Assembly (NCBI RefSeq): GCF_022899935.1
Contig: NZ_JALJCJ010000007.1
Span: 62,001-126,000 of the forward strand
Length of the DNA: 64,000 bases
Reading direction: 5' to 3'
DNA from: Shinella curvata
Lineage (GTDB): Bacteria; Pseudomonadota; Alphaproteobacteria; Rhizobiales; Rhizobiaceae
Shown: in pieces, positions 44,321-54,192 of the stretch
Layout: every line of letters begins with the position of its first letter
Position numbering within the stretch: the stretch's first letter is position 1
Notes under the pieces: model-generated
Database searches by the model: none
What the model saw: the letters and a program-made list of their open reading frames with translations, nothing else
What the model was told of the DNA's origin: nothing
Position numbers and translations under genes: made by a program

Positions 44321-44824
44321 TCAGCGGCAGCCTTCGATCTGCTTCAACGCAGCCGAAATCCCCGAGAGCGAATAGGAATAGGCCGTGCCGGTGCCGCGAC
44401 GCGACTTCGCCTGCACCTGCATGTCCTTGCCGGTCTTCATGGCGTTGACGAGCGCGGGCTCTTCGGCGGCGTTTTCCACCCAGGCCGAGTTGCCCTTGGT
44501 GAACATCACGAAGGTGCGTCCGTCGATGACGACGTTGACCTTGGAGTTTTCCTGCAGCGGATAGCCCATCATCGCCTGCGGCTCATAGCTGATGTTCTGG
44601 CCCGGGCGCTGCGAAACGAGGAAGAAGACATCGCCGTGATCAACGCCGGGAGGCGTCTTTTCCTTCGGCACGGAAAGAACGTAGCAGACCTTGCCGCCAT
44701 TCGCCTGGTAGGAATAGGCACCCCAGGCGTTGAACTGCTGAATGCGCGTCGGCGACTGGGCCGAGGCAACGCCTGCGGTCGCGATGACGAGGGCGAGTGC
44801 GGTTGCGAGCTTTCTTACGAACAT
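44321..44824 (-). CDS. Invasion-associated locus B (IalB) family protein
   Basis: A 167-residue secreted protein with signal peptide MFVRKLATALALVIATAGVASA. The mature part matches the IalB family: FNAWGAYSY, KVCYVLSVPKEK, FFLVSQRPGQ and a C-terminal cysteine (QIEGCR) that can pair with the first. In Bartonella a homologue is linked to erythrocyte invasion. In rhizobia the family is common and its role is unclear. Confidence 0.9.
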   Translation of the reverse strand: MFVRKLATALALVIATAGVASAQSPTRIQQFNAWGAYSYQANGGKVCYVLSVPKEKTPPGVDHGDVFFLVSQRPGQNISYEPQAMMGYPLQENSKVNVVIDGRTFVMFTKGNSAWVENAAEEPALVNAMKTGKDMQVQAKSRRGTGTAYSYSLSGISAALKQIEGCR

Positions 44825-45145
44825 GTTTTCCTGCCGGTTGTCTTGCCAGTGATTGCCGGTCGAAGGCGGGCGCCTTCCATCCGGTCTCGGCCTTGCATGA
44901 TGACGATCTGGTTCATTTTGACTTAATTCAGGTTACCAAACCGTCAACATGCACCCAATTTCCAAAGGTCTTCCGTGCCGCACCGGGACAAATTGGCGTT
45001 GAAAACCGCTACTGCCCTTGCCGTGAAAGGCGGGCATGTCCAGTCCCCATTTGGTGAGATAGAACCCGTCGAAACCCACTAATGGCACAACGATTAGGGC
45101 AAGAATTTGACCCACAGAGGTGTGGGACAAACCAGCACAACCACC
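44825..45145. other. Intergenic region with no recognised element
   Basis: 321 bases between the IalB-family start and the end of the YkvA gene. It should hold the ialB promoter. I see no open frame with a ribosome-binding site, no strong terminator for the YkvA gene and no repeat. Confidence 0.5.
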
Positions 45146-45535
45146 TTAACCCGCAGGCTGCATGCCCGGCTCGTCCGCAAGCGCCTTGTCAGCCGATCTG
45201 TAGTGGTCCTCTCGGACATGGCCACGGATGGCGGCGAAGGCGGCGGTGAGGACCGCAATGTCGTCGGAAAAGCCGACAAAGGCGAAGACATCCGGGATAC
45301 CGTCGAGCGGCAGCACGAAATAGGCAAGCGCTGCAAGCAGGATGCCGCGCACCTTTGCCGGCGTGCGCGGGTCGAGCGCGCAATAGTAGGATGCGACAAG
45401 ATCGCGTGAGAACGGCACCTGCCGCATCGCGCGCTTCAAAACCGGCCAGAACCGCTTCTTCACGCGGCCTTCTTGACGCTCCTGCTCGTCCGGGTCTCCA
45501 GGCAGAAGGATCTCGCCGATCTTCACATCATCCAT
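45146..45535 (-). CDS. YkvA family (DUF1232) membrane protein
   Basis: A 129-residue protein containing the DUF1232 motif ALAYFVLPLDGIPDVFAF near residue 75, preceded by YYCALDPRTPAKVRG. One or two hydrophobic segments suggest membrane association. The function of the family is unknown. It is downstream of the carbinolamine dehydratase gene on the same strand with a gap of about 70 bases. Confidence 0.9.
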   Translation of the reverse strand: MDDVKIGEILLPGDPDEQERQEGRVKKRFWPVLKRAMRQVPFSRDLVASYYCALDPRTPAKVRGILLAALAYFVLPLDGIPDVFAFVGFSDDIAVLTAAFAAIRGHVREDHYRSADKALADEPGMQPAG

Positions 45536-45606
45536 TCAGGCCTCCCTTGGGTGGCAGCGCCGGCAAAGCCCGGCGCCAAAACATATGGGGATGGCTTCAC
45601 GCGCCT

Positions 45607-45915
45607 TCAACTCTTCGTGCGAGATGCCGCCGCCTTCTCCATCGCCGCCGCCAGTTTGAAATCGAGATCGGTCAGGCCGCCGGCATCGTGATTGGTGAGC
45701 CGCACGTCGACGCGGTTGTAGACGTTGAACCATTCGGGATGGTGATTAAATTTCTCCGCGGCCAGCGCTCCCTCCGTCATGAAGCCGAAAGCCTCGCGGA
45801 AACTCTTGAACTTGAACGTCTTTTCGATGGCGATGCCGTCGTCGGCACGGATCCAGCCGTCGAGTGCCGCCAGCGCCTCGGCGATTGCTGCGTCATCGAG
45901 CTTTTCCTGTTTCAT
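45607..45915 (-). CDS. phhB: 4a-hydroxytetrahydrobiopterin dehydratase
   Basis: A 102-residue pterin-4a-carbinolamine dehydratase that recycles pterin cofactors, typically for phenylalanine hydroxylase. The signature histidines lie in [14 protein letters not shown] near residue 60 and [14 protein letters not shown] near residue 78. The start [13 protein letters not shown] at 45915 follows GAGGG; a longer in-frame start is rejected. No phenylalanine hydroxylase gene is in the window. Confidence 0.93.
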   Translation of the reverse strand: MKQEKLDDAAIAEALAALDGWIRADDGIAIEKTFKFKSFREAFGFMTEGALAAEKFNHHPEWFNVYNRVDVRLTNHDAGGLTDLDFKLAAAMEKAAASRTKS

Positions 45916-45953
45916 GGCACCCTCGCTTCTTCTCATGATACCATATGAAAACG

Positions 45954-45973
45954 GCGCCCGAGGGCGCCGTGTT
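45954..45973. terminator. Terminator of phaB
   Basis: ACGGCGCC and GGCGCCGT form a perfect eight-base-pair stem with loop CGAG. On the minus strand it is followed by TTTTCAT, 18 bases after the phaB stop. Confidence 0.82.
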
Positions 45974-45991
45974 CCGTTTTTCCGATGCGCG

Positions 45992-46717
45992 TCAGACGAA
46001 GAACTGTCCGCCGTTCGCCGAGATGGTCGAGCCAGTGATGAAACCGGCGTCGTCGGAGGCGAGGAAGACGACAATGCGGGCGATCTCCTCCGGTTCGCCG
46101 AGGCGGCCGACCGGGATCTGCGGGATGATCCGCTCGTTCAATACCTTTTCGGGAATGGCGCGCACCATTTCCGTGCCGATATAGCCGGGGCAAATGGCGT
46201 TGACCGTGATGCCCTTGGCGGCACCCTCCTGGGCGAGCGCCTTGGTGAAACCGAGGTCGCCGGCCTTCGCGGCGGAATAGTTCGCCTGGCCCATCTGGCC
46301 CTTCTGGCCGTTGATCGAGGAGATGTTGATGACGCGTCCGAAGCTGCGGTCGCGCATGCCGGTCCATACGGGATGGGTCATGTTGAAGAGACCCGTCAGG
46401 TTCGTGTTGATGACGGCACCCCACTGGTCGGGCGTCATCTTGTGAAACATCGCGTCCTTGGTGATGCCGGCATTGTTGACGAGAATGTCGACGGGTCCGA
46501 GATCGGCCTCCACCCTGCCGATGCCCTCGACACAGGCCTCGTAGCTCGAAACGTCCCACTTGTAGACCGGAATGCCGGTCTCCGCCTTGAAAGCATTGGC
46601 GGCATCGTCATTGCCGGCATAGCTCGCAGCCACCTTGTAGCCCGCAGCCTTCAGCGCCACCGAAATGGCCGCACCGATGCCCCGCGATCCGCCCGTTACC
46701 AACGCTACCCTGCTCAT
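45992..46717 (-). CDS. phaB: Acetoacetyl-CoA reductase
   Basis: A 241-residue SDR enzyme that reduces acetoacetyl-CoA to (R)-3-hydroxybutyryl-CoA for polyhydroxybutyrate. It has [16 protein letters not shown] at the N terminus, NNAGIT near residue 85, and the active-site motif YSAAKAG near residue 150. I use the ATG at 46717 with AGGGGA at good spacing, giving the standard length; a GTG three codons upstream is less likely. It follows phaA. Confidence 0.96.
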   Translation of the reverse strand: MSRVALVTGGSRGIGAAISVALKAAGYKVAASYAGNDDAANAFKAETGIPVYKWDVSSYEACVEGIGRVEADLGPVDILVNNAGITKDAMFHKMTPDQWGAVINTNLTGLFNMTHPVWTGMRDRSFGRVINISSINGQKGQMGQANYSAAKAGDLGFTKALAQEGAAKGITVNAICPGYIGTEMVRAIPEKVLNERIIPQIPVGRLGEPEEIARIVVFLASDDAGFITGSTISANGGQFFV

Positions 46718-46804
46718 CTGGCTCACTCCCCTGATACTGTTTTTTGAGTCGACCCGACGCCCCGCGGGCGGCAGGTCCTGGCAAAGCAGAATGTCAGTCG
46801 ATGC

Positions 46805-47986
46805 TTACAGGCTCTCGACGCACATCGCCACGCCCATGCCGCCGCCGATGCAGAGCGTGGCAAGCCCCTTCCTGGCGCCGCGGCGCTTCATCTCGAAGAG
46901 GAGCGTGTTGAGGATGCGGGCGCCGGACGCGCCGATCGGATGACCGATGGCGATCGCGCCGCCGTTGACGTTGACGATCGACGGATCCCAGCCGAGGTCC
47001 TTGTTAACCGCACAGGCCTGGGCGGCAAAGGCTTCGTTGGCTTCGACGAGGTCGAGATCGCCGATCTTCCAGCCCGCGCGCTCGAGCGCCTTGCGCGAAG
47101 CCGGGATCGGCCCGGTGCCCATGATCTTCGGATCGACGCCGGCCGTCGCCCAGGACACGATGCGGGCGAGCGGCTGGATACCGCGGCGCGACGCCTCGGC
47201 TTCGCTCATCAGAAGGGCGGCGGCAGCACCGTCGTTGAGGCCAGAGGCGTTGGCGGCCGTGACCGAACCTTCCTTGTCGAAGGCGGGGCGAAGCTTGGTC
47301 ATCTGCTCCAGCGTGGCGCCATGGCGGATATATTCGTCGGCATCGACCGATACATCGCCCTTGCGACCCTTGACGATGAAGGGAACGATTTCATCCTTGA
47401 AGCGGCCTTCCTTCTGGGCGGCCTCGGCCTTGTTCTGCGAGCCCACGGCAAAGACATCCTGCTCGTCGCGCGAAAGCTGCCATTGCTTGGCGACGTTTTC
47501 GGCGGTGATGCCCATATGATAGCCGTAGAAGGCGTCGGTCAGGCCGTCCTTGATCATCGTATCGATCATCTTGAAATCGCCCATCTTCACGCCGCCGCGC
47601 AGATGCGCGCAATGCGGCGCCATCGACATGGACTCCATGCCGCCGGCCACGATGATGCCGGCATCGCCGGTCGCGATCTGCTGCATGCCGAGCGCCACGG
47701 CGCGAAGCCCGGAGCCGCAGAGCTGGTTCATCGTCCAGGCGGTCGCGTCCTGCGGAATGCCGGCTTTCATGGCGGCCTGGCGGGCCGGGTTCTGGCCTTC
47801 GCCGGCCTGCAGTACCTGACCGAGGATCACCTCGTTGACCTCGCCCGCCTCGACGCCCGCGCGTTCCAGAACCGCCGAAATGGCCGTTGCCCCGAGTTCA
47901 TGGGCGGGCGTGTTCGCGAAGGAGCCGTTGAACGATCCGACCGCGGTGCGGGCGGCGCTGGCGATGACGATGGACGGGGTGCTCAT
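46805..47986 (-). CDS. phaA: Acetyl-CoA acetyltransferase (beta-ketothiolase)
   Basis: A 393-residue thiolase that condenses two acetyl-CoA to acetoacetyl-CoA. The acyl-accepting cysteine is in [11 protein letters not shown] near residue 88, the histidine in [14 protein letters not shown] near residue 348, and the second catalytic cysteine in [12 protein letters not shown]. The start [14 protein letters not shown] follows GAGGAAG. It forms an operon with phaB (87-base gap) and diverges from phaR. Confidence 0.97.
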   Translation of the reverse strand: MSTPSIVIASAARTAVGSFNGSFANTPAHELGATAISAVLERAGVEAGEVNEVILGQVLQAGEGQNPARQAAMKAGIPQDATAWTMNQLCGSGLRAVALGMQQIATGDAGIIVAGGMESMSMAPHCAHLRGGVKMGDFKMIDTMIKDGLTDAFYGYHMGITAENVAKQWQLSRDEQDVFAVGSQNKAEAAQKEGRFKDEIVPFIVKGRKGDVSVDADEYIRHGATLEQMTKLRPAFDKEGSVTAANASGLNDGAAAALLMSEAEASRRGIQPLARIVSWATAGVDPKIMGTGPIPASRKALERAGWKIGDLDLVEANEAFAAQACAVNKDLGWDPSIVNVNGGAIAIGHPIGASGARILNTLLFEMKRRGARKGLATLCIGGGMGVAMCVESL

Positions 47987-48147
47987 GATGTACTTCCTCA
48001 ATTCTGCGACCGGGCTATCGGTCCTGGAACCGGCCCCGGCGCACGAACGGCGCGAGCCCGGCGGTTCTCCCGAAATCGAAACTGGCAAAGCGAAGGGGGA
48101 GAGTCAAACGGGGATATCCGGTGCCGCTAAAATTTCATGCGCGGGAC

Positions 48148-48175
48148 CTGCAGCATGAAAATCCATGTTGCGCAG
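48148..48175. promoter_or_regulatory. Imperfect inverted repeat upstream of phaR
   Basis: CTGCAGCATG and CATGTTGCGCAG form an imperfect inverted repeat in the phaA-phaR intergenic region. PhaR proteins autoregulate by binding TGC/GCA-rich sites, so this is a candidate operator. Confidence 0.3.
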
Positions 48176-48277
48176 CATTCCTCGCCGCATCGCACAATTC
48201 GATTGTCAGCCGCCGACTTTTTGCCGATACTCCCCGGACCAAAAAAGAAATGGAAATACGGGGATGAGGAGACCCTA

Positions 48278-48856
48278 ATGGCCAGGAACGACGGTCAGAT
48301 CGTCATCAAGAAATACGCGAACCGGCGCCTCTACAACACCGGCACGAGCACCTATGTGACGCTCGACGATCTCGCGGTCATGGTGAAGAAGGGCGAGGAC
48401 TTCACCGTGCAGGACGCGAAATCCGGCGAGGACATCACCCATTCGGTGCTGACCCAGATCATTTTCGAGCAGGAATCCAAGACCGGCAACACGCTTTTGC
48501 CGATCTCTTTCCTGCGCCAGCTGATCTCCTATTACGGCGACCAGATGCAGATGGTCGTACCGAGTTATCTCGAGCACTCGATGCAGGCCTTCACCGAGCA
48601 GCAGTCGCAGATGCGCGAGCAGATCAACAAGGCGCTGGGCGACACGCCGCTCGCCAAGAACCTCCAGGTGCCCATGGCACTCATCGAGGAAACGACACGG
48701 CGCAACACGGAACTCTTCCAGCAGGCGATGAAGATGTTCTCGCCCTTCGCCAATGCCGCGCCGCCGAAGGAAACGCGCAAGGCGGAGCCGAAGGATCTCG
48801 ACGAACTGAAGGAGCAGCTGCGCGCGCTCCAGACGAAGCTCGACAATCTCAGCTGA
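48278..48856 (+). CDS. phaR: Polyhydroxyalkanoate synthesis repressor PhaR
   Basis: A 192-residue DNA- and PHB-binding regulator controlling phasin and PHB genes. The N-terminal PHB_acc_N region reads IVIKKYANRRLYNTGTS and YVTLDDLAVMVKKGEDF, followed by the PHB_acc domain DITHSVLTQIIFEQES. The C terminus is a predicted coiled coil (LKEQLRALQTKLDNL). The start at 48278 follows GAGGAG. It diverges from phaAB, the usual rhizobial arrangement. Confidence 0.96.
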   Translation: MARNDGQIVIKKYANRRLYNTGTSTYVTLDDLAVMVKKGEDFTVQDAKSGEDITHSVLTQIIFEQESKTGNTLLPISFLRQLISYYGDQMQMVVPSYLEHSMQAFTEQQSQMREQINKALGDTPLAKNLQVPMALIEETTRRNTELFQQAMKMFSPFANAAPPKETRKAEPKDLDELKEQLRALQTKLDNLS

Positions 48857-48891
48857 AGAAGCCGGGCTGGCGCGGGCTCGCCCGCGCCGCC

Positions 48892-49299
48892 TCAAAGCCC
48901 GATCGAAAGATCGCGGCCTGCCGTGCGGATCGATACCGCAAAGCCGGCAATGACGTCGATGAAGCAGATCGTCATGAGAATGAAGAAGATTTGCGTCGCT
49001 GCGGCCTGCACCAGCAGGAATTCGACCAGTGCGGCCACGAACAGCACCATCGACAGCATATGGTCGAGGAGAGCCCGCGAACCCGGCCGCGTGGCCTTCA
49101 GGATTTCCACGAAGAGCAGCACAAGGGCGATGAAGATGAGCAGGTCGCCGAAGGCCATGGTCCAGGTCGTGCCCGAGAGCATGTTGACCGCCATCACCTC
49201 GTTGTCGAGCACGGCGATGCCGCCATCGCCGAACAGCCCTGTCATGGCGAGGTTATAGATGGCGAGGGGGATGATCAGCAGCGGTATGGCCAAAAGCAT
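48892..49299 (-). CDS. Membrane protein of unknown function
   Basis: A 135-residue integral membrane protein with four hydrophobic segments (about 1-22, 42-65, 80-100 and 105-125). A conserved-looking loop is DNEVMAVNMLSGTTWTM. Proteins of this shape are common next to phaR and rpmF in rhizobial chromosomes, but I know of no function. I use the ATG at 49299; a GTG eight codons upstream is possible. Confidence 0.8.
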   Translation of the reverse strand: MLLAIPLLIIPLAIYNLAMTGLFGDGGIAVLDNEVMAVNMLSGTTWTMAFGDLLIFIALVLLFVEILKATRPGSRALLDHMLSMVLFVAALVEFLLVQAAATQIFFILMTICFIDVIAGFAVSIRTAGRDLSIGL

Positions 49300-49408
49300 C
49301 GGCAAGGGCTCCAGTGGCCGCACGGATCTGGCGGCGTTCCCGTCGTCTTAGCGGAAGATTCGGTTCGAGAAAATGTCACGCCGGCCGGAAAGGATGCGGC
49401 CAAAAGAA

Positions 49409-49433
49409 AAGGCCCGGTTTCCCGGGCCTTGAT
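49409..49433 (-). terminator. Terminator of rpmF
   Basis: AAGGCCCGG pairs with CCGGGCCTT around a short loop. On the minus strand the stem runs into TTTTCTTTT, about 24 bases after the rpmF stop. Confidence 0.87.
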
Positions 49434-49456
49434 CTCAGCAGATGCCGAAGCGCAGA

Positions 49457-49642
49457 TTATGCGCTTTCCTTCGGCGTCAGAACCTGGCGACCGCGGTACA
49501 TGCCGGTCTTCAGGTCGATGTGGTGCGGACGGCGCAGTTCGCCCGAGTTCTTGTCTTCGACGTAGGTCGAACCCTTCAGAGCGTCTGCGGAACGGCGCAT
49601 ACCGCGCTTGGACGGGCTCGTTTTTCTTTTCGGTACAGCCAT
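49457..49642 (-). CDS. rpmF: 50S ribosomal protein L32
   Basis: A 61-residue basic ribosomal protein. The N terminus [18 protein letters not shown] is the bL32 signature. The C-terminal half ([18 protein letters not shown]) is the zinc-free form common in alphaproteobacteria, with no cysteines. It is a single gene with its own terminator. Confidence 0.97.
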   Translation of the reverse strand: MAVPKRKTSPSKRGMRRSADALKGSTYVEDKNSGELRRPHHIDLKTGMYRGRQVLTPKESA

Positions 49643-49789
49643 TTCACTAACTCCACTTATCGGGCAAACACATCCTCACGCCACCGAATGGCTGACAAGA
49701 ATATGTCGTTATTTCGGAAATTGGGCCGGCTTATACACAGCAAAAGCCTGCTTGACCAGTCCTCGTGCCGTTTTTTTCGACTCTGACCC

Positions 49790-50437
49790 TCAGACCTCGT
49801 CTTCCGGGACGATCCAGGGCTCGGCTTCCGCCGCCGCCTGCCACTTTTGCCAGGCCGGATGCGCCTTCACGCGCGCCATATAGGCGAGTACCGTTTCGTC
49901 CTGCGTCAGGCAATAGGCCTCGAAGCGGCTGACCACGGGTGCATACATCGCATCCGCCGCCGAAAACGCGCCGAACAGGAACGGGCCGCCGGAGCGGGCG
50001 ATCGCATCCTTCCAGATCGTCTCGATGCGCGCGACGTCATCCCTCACGCCATCGGGAAGATCGATTTTGCCCGGCTTGCGGCGAATGTTCATCGGGCAAG
50101 CATTTCGGATGGCGCGGAAGCCCGAGAGCATTTCCATCGAGATTGCCCGCGCCTCGGCGCGGGCCGCTGCATCCCGAGGCCAGAGGCCTCTTTCGGGAAA
50201 AAGCTCGGCGACATATTCGATGATCGCAAGCGATTCCCAGACCCTGACCGCGCCGTGATGCAGTACCGGCACCTTGCCCGTCGGCGAGAGGTCGCGGAAC
50301 TGCGGGTTGCCAGCGGCAAAATCGAAGGGGATCACCTTATCCGTGAAGGGCACGCCCGCCGCTTCCAGCGCGATCCAAGGCCGGAAGGACCAGGAGGAAT
50401 AGTTCTTGTTGCCGACATAGAGGATGAGGTCCGACAT
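49790..50437 (-). CDS. Glutathione S-transferase family protein
   Basis: A 215-residue GST. The N-terminal thioredoxin-like domain begins LILYVGNKNYSSWSFRPW, with a serine pair where the catalytic residue would sit, and the glutathione-binding motif KVPVL followed by WESLAIIEY. The C-terminal helical domain includes FSAADAMYAPVVSRF. The substrate is unknown. The start MSDLILYVGN is chosen over a 24-codon extension. Confidence 0.92.
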   Translation of the reverse strand: MSDLILYVGNKNYSSWSFRPWIALEAAGVPFTDKVIPFDFAAGNPQFRDLSPTGKVPVLHHGAVRVWESLAIIEYVAELFPERGLWPRDAAARAEARAISMEMLSGFRAIRNACPMNIRRKPGKIDLPDGVRDDVARIETIWKDAIARSGGPFLFGAFSAADAMYAPVVSRFEAYCLTQDETVLAYMARVKAHPAWQKWQAAAEAEPWIVPEDEV

Positions 50438-50505
50438 ATGATGCTCCTTGCGCGCGACGAACCGTAGGGGTTCAGCGGCTGGAGCGCCAATGAAAAGCCC
50501 TGAAG

Positions 50506-51189
50506 TCACTCATAAAGGCATTTGATATAATCGCCAGAACCGCTCGCCCGCCGCTCGATGAGCCGCGCCAGCCGCTGCAGCCCGCGCCCCGGCTTGCCAG
50601 CATTGCGCTCGTAGGGATTGGGCAGCGAGACGGCGAGAAGGGCCGCCTGCCGGCGCGAAAGCTTTGCCGCCGGCACATTGAAATGGTGCTGGGCAGCCGC
50701 CTCGATGCCATAGATGCCCGGGCCCCATTCGGCGATGTTGAGATAGATCTCCATCAGCCGCCGCTTGCTCCACACGAAGTCCGCAACGACCGCGAGCGGC
50801 AGCTCCATCGTCTTACGCAGGAAGGAGCGCCCGTTCCAGAGGAACAGGTTCTTGGCCGTCTGCATGGGGATCGTGCTGGCGCCGCGCGTCTGTTCTCCGG
50901 CCAGCGCCTCGTTGACCACGGCCCGCATCTCGCCCCAATCAACGCCGGAATGGCGGCAGAACTGGCCGTCTTCCGACATCATCACCGACTGCACCAGGTG
51001 GGGAGAGATATCTTCGAATGCCACCCATTGCCGATCGTAGCCACGCAGCAGAACGAGGTCGCGCAGCATGAGGGTGGAAACCGGGCGGACAAAATCGACC
51101 GCATAAAACAGGATCAGCACATAGGGCAGCGCGACGAAGGCCAGAACGGCGAGAACGATCCGTCGCCAGTTCCGGCGGAGGCGGGTCAT
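50506..51189 (-). CDS. mtgA: Monofunctional peptidoglycan transglycosylase
   Basis: A 227-residue inner-membrane GT51 enzyme that polymerises lipid II into glycan strands. One transmembrane segment lies at about residues 10-30. The catalytic glutamate region is [20 protein letters not shown] near residue 70, followed by [16 protein letters not shown] and [20 protein letters not shown] (read as short motifs). The start at 51189 follows AAGGAT; longer starts up to 51315 exist but add a disordered tail. Confidence 0.94.
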   Translation of the reverse strand: MTRLRRNWRRIVLAVLAFVALPYVLILFYAVDFVRPVSTLMLRDLVLLRGYDRQWVAFEDISPHLVQSVMMSEDGQFCRHSGVDWGEMRAVVNEALAGEQTRGASTIPMQTAKNLFLWNGRSFLRKTMELPLAVVADFVWSKRRLMEIYLNIAEWGPGIYGIEAAAQHHFNVPAAKLSRRQAALLAVSLPNPYERNAGKPGRGLQRLARLIERRASGSGDYIKCLYE

Positions 51190-51397
51190 CCAACCATCCT
51201 TGCCACCGGCGTCTGCCTCCGAATTGACCGTGTCTGCCCGTGTTTCCGGTACGATGTCCAAGTGCCGGCGCCCATCCTTGCGTCGTTGCGCCTTCATACC
51301 GTCACGGCTCACCAAAAACCAGCGCTTCGCCGCGATTCTTTACCATCATCCCGGCATTCCCGTTGCCTCCTTCGGGCACCCATGCCAAAGAGCGGCC

Positions 51398-52315
51398 ATG
51401 AGCGAACGTCACCAGGAATTCCAGTCCCGTCTGAAGGACAATGCCGAAGCCGTGGAAAAGCTGCTTGCGGCACTGCTCTCCGCCGACAGGCAGCCGGACG
51501 AGATCGCCCGCCCCGAGCGCCTGATGGCCGCCATGCGCCATGGCGTGCTGAACGGCGGCAAGCGCCTGCGGCCCTTCCTTGTCATCGAATCGGCGGCCCT
51601 CTTTCCCGACGTCGCGCGCGAAACGGCGCTGCGCATCGGTGCGGCACTCGAATGCATCCACTGCTATTCGCTGGTGCATGACGACCTGCCGGCGATGGAC
51701 GACGACGACCTGCGCCGCGGCCAGCCGACCGTGCATATCGCCTTCGACGAGGCGGCCGCCATCCTCGCCGGCGACAGCCTGCTGACGCTCGCCTTCGATA
51801 TCGTCGCAGCGCCCGAGACGCGCCTGTCCGACGCCACCAAGATGGCGCTCATTCTGGCGCTGGCGCGCGCCGCCGGCATCGGCGGCATGGCCGGCGGCCA
51901 GATGCTCGACCTCGCGGCGGAGAAAACGGCCCCGGACGAGGACGGCATCATCACGCTTCAGGCGATGAAGACCGGTGCGCTCCTGCGCTTCGCCTGCGAA
52001 GCGGGTGCGATCATCGCCGGCGCGTCCGATGGTGAACGGCTGGCGCTGCGCCGCTACGGCGAGGCCGTGGGCCTCGCCTTCCAGATCGCCGACGATCTGC
52101 TCGATCTCACCGCCGATGCCGCGACGATGGGCAAGGCGACGGGCAAGGATGCCGATCGCGGCAAGGCGACGCTCGTGTCGCGCCGCGGCCAGGCCTGGGC
52201 GGAAGACCGCCTTCAGGCGCTTGTGACGGAGGCCGAGGCGCTTCTTGCGCCGTTCAGCCATCGGGCCGGAATCCTGATCGAAACCGCCCATTTCATAGCC
52301 AATCGCAGGAACTGA
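51398..52315 (+). CDS. ispA: Polyprenyl synthetase (farnesyl diphosphate synthase type)
   Basis: A 305-residue prenyltransferase that joins isopentenyl diphosphate to allylic primers. The first aspartate-rich motif is [17 protein letters not shown] near residue 92, the second [11 protein letters not shown] near residue 230. The residues before the first motif ([12 protein letters not shown]) fit the short-chain (C15) subtype. The next gene, hisC, starts 4 bases later. Confidence 0.93.
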   Translation: MSERHQEFQSRLKDNAEAVEKLLAALLSADRQPDEIARPERLMAAMRHGVLNGGKRLRPFLVIESAALFPDVARETALRIGAALECIHCYSLVHDDLPAMDDDDLRRGQPTVHIAFDEAAAILAGDSLLTLAFDIVAAPETRLSDATKMALILALARAAGIGGMAGGQMLDLAAEKTAPDEDGIITLQAMKTGALLRFACEAGAIIAGASDGERLALRRYGEAVGLAFQIADDLLDLTADAATMGKATGKDADRGKATLVSRRGQAWAEDRLQALVTEAEALLAPFSHRAGILIETAHFIANRRN

Positions 52316-52319
52316 CGTC

Positions 52320-53375
52320 ATGAGCAAATTCTGGTCGCCGATCGTCGCCACGCTCAAGCCCTATGTCGCAGGCGAGCAGCCGCGCATTCAAAACCTCACC
52401 AAGCTCAACACCAACGAAAATCCCTATGGCCCCTCGCCCAAGGCGATCGCCGCCATGCAGGCCGCCGTCGCCAACAGCCTGAAGCTCTATCCCGACCCGT
52501 CGGCGCTGGCGCTGCGCCAATCCATCGCCCGCTTCTACGGCGTCGACGCTGACGAAGTCTTCGTCGGCAACGGTTCGGATGAGGTGCTGGCGCACGCCTT
52601 CGTAGCACTTCTCAAGCACGACAAGCCGCTCGCCTATCCCGATATCACCTACAGCTTCTACCCGACCTATTGCCGGCTGTTCGGCATCGAATCGGTCGAA
52701 ATCCCGCTGAAGGACGATTTCACCATCGATCTTGCGGACTATGAGCGCCCCTGCGGCGCCATCATCATCCCGAACCCGAATGCGCCGACCGGTATCGGCC
52801 TGCCGCTCTCCGCCATCGAGAGACTGGTCGCCGAACACCCGGACCAGCCTGTCGTCGTCGACGAGGCCTATATCGACTTCGGCGGCGAGAGTGCGATCCC
52901 GCTGACCAGGAAATACGACAACCTGCTCGTCGTGCACACGCTGTCGAAGTCCCGCTCGCTGGCCGGCCTGCGCGTCGGCTACGCCATCGGCCAGCGCCCG
53001 CTGATCGATGCGCTGGAGCGCGTCAAGGACAGCTTCAACTCCTATCCGCTCGACCGCGTCGCGCAGGCGGGCGCCGCAGCCGCCATCGACGACCGCGAAT
53101 GGTTCGACGAGACACGTGGCAAGGTCATCGAGACCCGCGAGCGCGTCACCGGCGCGTTGCGCCAGCGCGGCTTCGAAGTGCTGCCCTCGCAGGCCAACTT
53201 CGTCTTCGCCCGTCACCCCGGCCACAGCGGCGAGACGCTCGCCAAGGGCCTGCGCGACCGCGCCGTGCTGGTGCGCCACTTCGCCAAGCCCCGCATCTCG
53301 GACTTTTTGCGCATCACCATCGGCACGGCCGAGGAATGCGACCGTCTGATCGCGGCGATCGAAGAGATCGTCTGA
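52320..53375 (+). CDS. hisC: Histidinol-phosphate aminotransferase
   Basis: A 351-residue PLP-dependent class I/II aminotransferase of histidine synthesis. The PLP lysine is in [19 protein letters not shown] near residue 214, with PNPNAPTGI near residue 152 and [11 protein letters not shown] near residue 180. HisC2-type paralogues may also act on other imidazole or aromatic substrates. It is probably co-transcribed with ispA. A long hairpin lies 17 bases after its stop. Confidence 0.94.
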   Translation: MSKFWSPIVATLKPYVAGEQPRIQNLTKLNTNENPYGPSPKAIAAMQAAVANSLKLYPDPSALALRQSIARFYGVDADEVFVGNGSDEVLAHAFVALLKHDKPLAYPDITYSFYPTYCRLFGIESVEIPLKDDFTIDLADYERPCGAIIIPNPNAPTGIGLPLSAIERLVAEHPDQPVVVDEAYIDFGGESAIPLTRKYDNLLVVHTLSKSRSLAGLRVGYAIGQRPLIDALERVKDSFNSYPLDRVAQAGAAAAIDDREWFDETRGKVIETRERVTGALRQRGFEVLPSQANFVFARHPGHSGETLAKGLRDRAVLVRHFAKPRISDFLRITIGTAEECDRLIAAIEEIV

Positions 53376-53391
53376 GGTTTTCGGATAGCGT

Positions 53392-53425
53392 CCTCTCATT
53401 CGGCCTGGAAAGGCCGGATGAGAGG
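53392..53425. terminator. Long stem-loop after hisC
   Basis: CCTCTCATTCGGCCT pairs with AGGCCGGATGAGAGG over 15 positions with one G-U pair and a GGAA tetraloop. No T tract follows, so it may instead stabilise the 3' end of the transcript. Confidence 0.6.
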
Positions 53426-53461
53426 GACATGTGGTGCAATTCTCCGGCTTGGAGCGGGAAA

Positions 53462-53478
53462 AACGATCGATTATCGTT
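53462..53478. promoter_or_regulatory. Inverted repeat upstream of the third LysE gene
   Basis: AACGAT and ATCGTT arms separated by CGATT lie 24 bases before the ATG. It could be an operator or a short hairpin close to the ribosome-binding site. Confidence 0.3.
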
Positions 53479-53501
53479 CGCTGAAATAGCAGCGGTGAAC
53501 C

Positions 53502-54137
53502 ATGACCGATCTCACGCCCTACCTGCCGCAACTCGCCGTCGCCTGGACGGCCTATTTCATCGCGACGGCCTCGCCGGGGCCGGCGATCATCGCGATCATC
53601 GCGACCTCGATCAGCCGGGGACGGCGGGCGGGCCTGGCGCTCGCCTCCGGCGTGCTGACCGGCTCCTATATCTGGGCGATCCTCACCGCCTCAGGCCTGT
53701 CGGCCCTCATCCGTACCTATGGCGAAGCGCTGATCGTCCTGAAGATCGTCGGCGGCTGCTACCTGCTGTGGCTTGCCTGGAATGCCTGGCGCGCCGCCCG
53801 CAGGAGCGAGGAAACCTACCGCGCCCAGATGGCGGCGATGCCCGCGCTGTCACCGCGCCGGCAATATCTCAAGGGCCTCGGCATCCACATCACCAATCCC
53901 AAGGCGATCTTCAACTGGATCATGCTGACATCGCTCGGCATGCCGCCGGGCGGCGTCATGGCGACCTTCATCGCCGGCTGCATGGTTCTGGGGATCTGCG
54001 TCTTCCTCGGCTTCGCGCTGGTCTTCTCGCTAGGCCCGGTGCACCGGGCCTATCTGAAGTCGCGCCGCGCTATCGAAGGCGTCATGGCCGCCTTCTTTGC
54101 CTTTGCCGGGTTCAAACTTTTGACGACACGGCTCTGA
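53502..54137 (+). CDS. LysE family exporter
   Basis: A 211-residue membrane exporter of the LysE/RhtB superfamily. It shows FIATASPGPAIIAIIATSIS near residue 15 and HITNPKAIFNWIMLTSLG near residue 130, with about six transmembrane segments. The second motif has Phe-Asn-Trp where many members have other aromatic residues. Substrate unknown. It is the third exporter of this family in the window. Confidence 0.91.
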   Translation: MTDLTPYLPQLAVAWTAYFIATASPGPAIIAIIATSISRGRRAGLALASGVLTGSYIWAILTASGLSALIRTYGEALIVLKIVGGCYLLWLAWNAWRAARRSEETYRAQMAAMPALSPRRQYLKGLGIHITNPKAIFNWIMLTSLGMPPGGVMATFIAGCMVLGICVFLGFALVFSLGPVHRAYLKSRRAIEGVMAAFFAFAGFKLLTTRL

Positions 54138-54192
54138 GCCGCGCCAGCAAAACTGTCACGCGGTTTCCCGTCCGGCGCGGCGGCTGGAAAGC

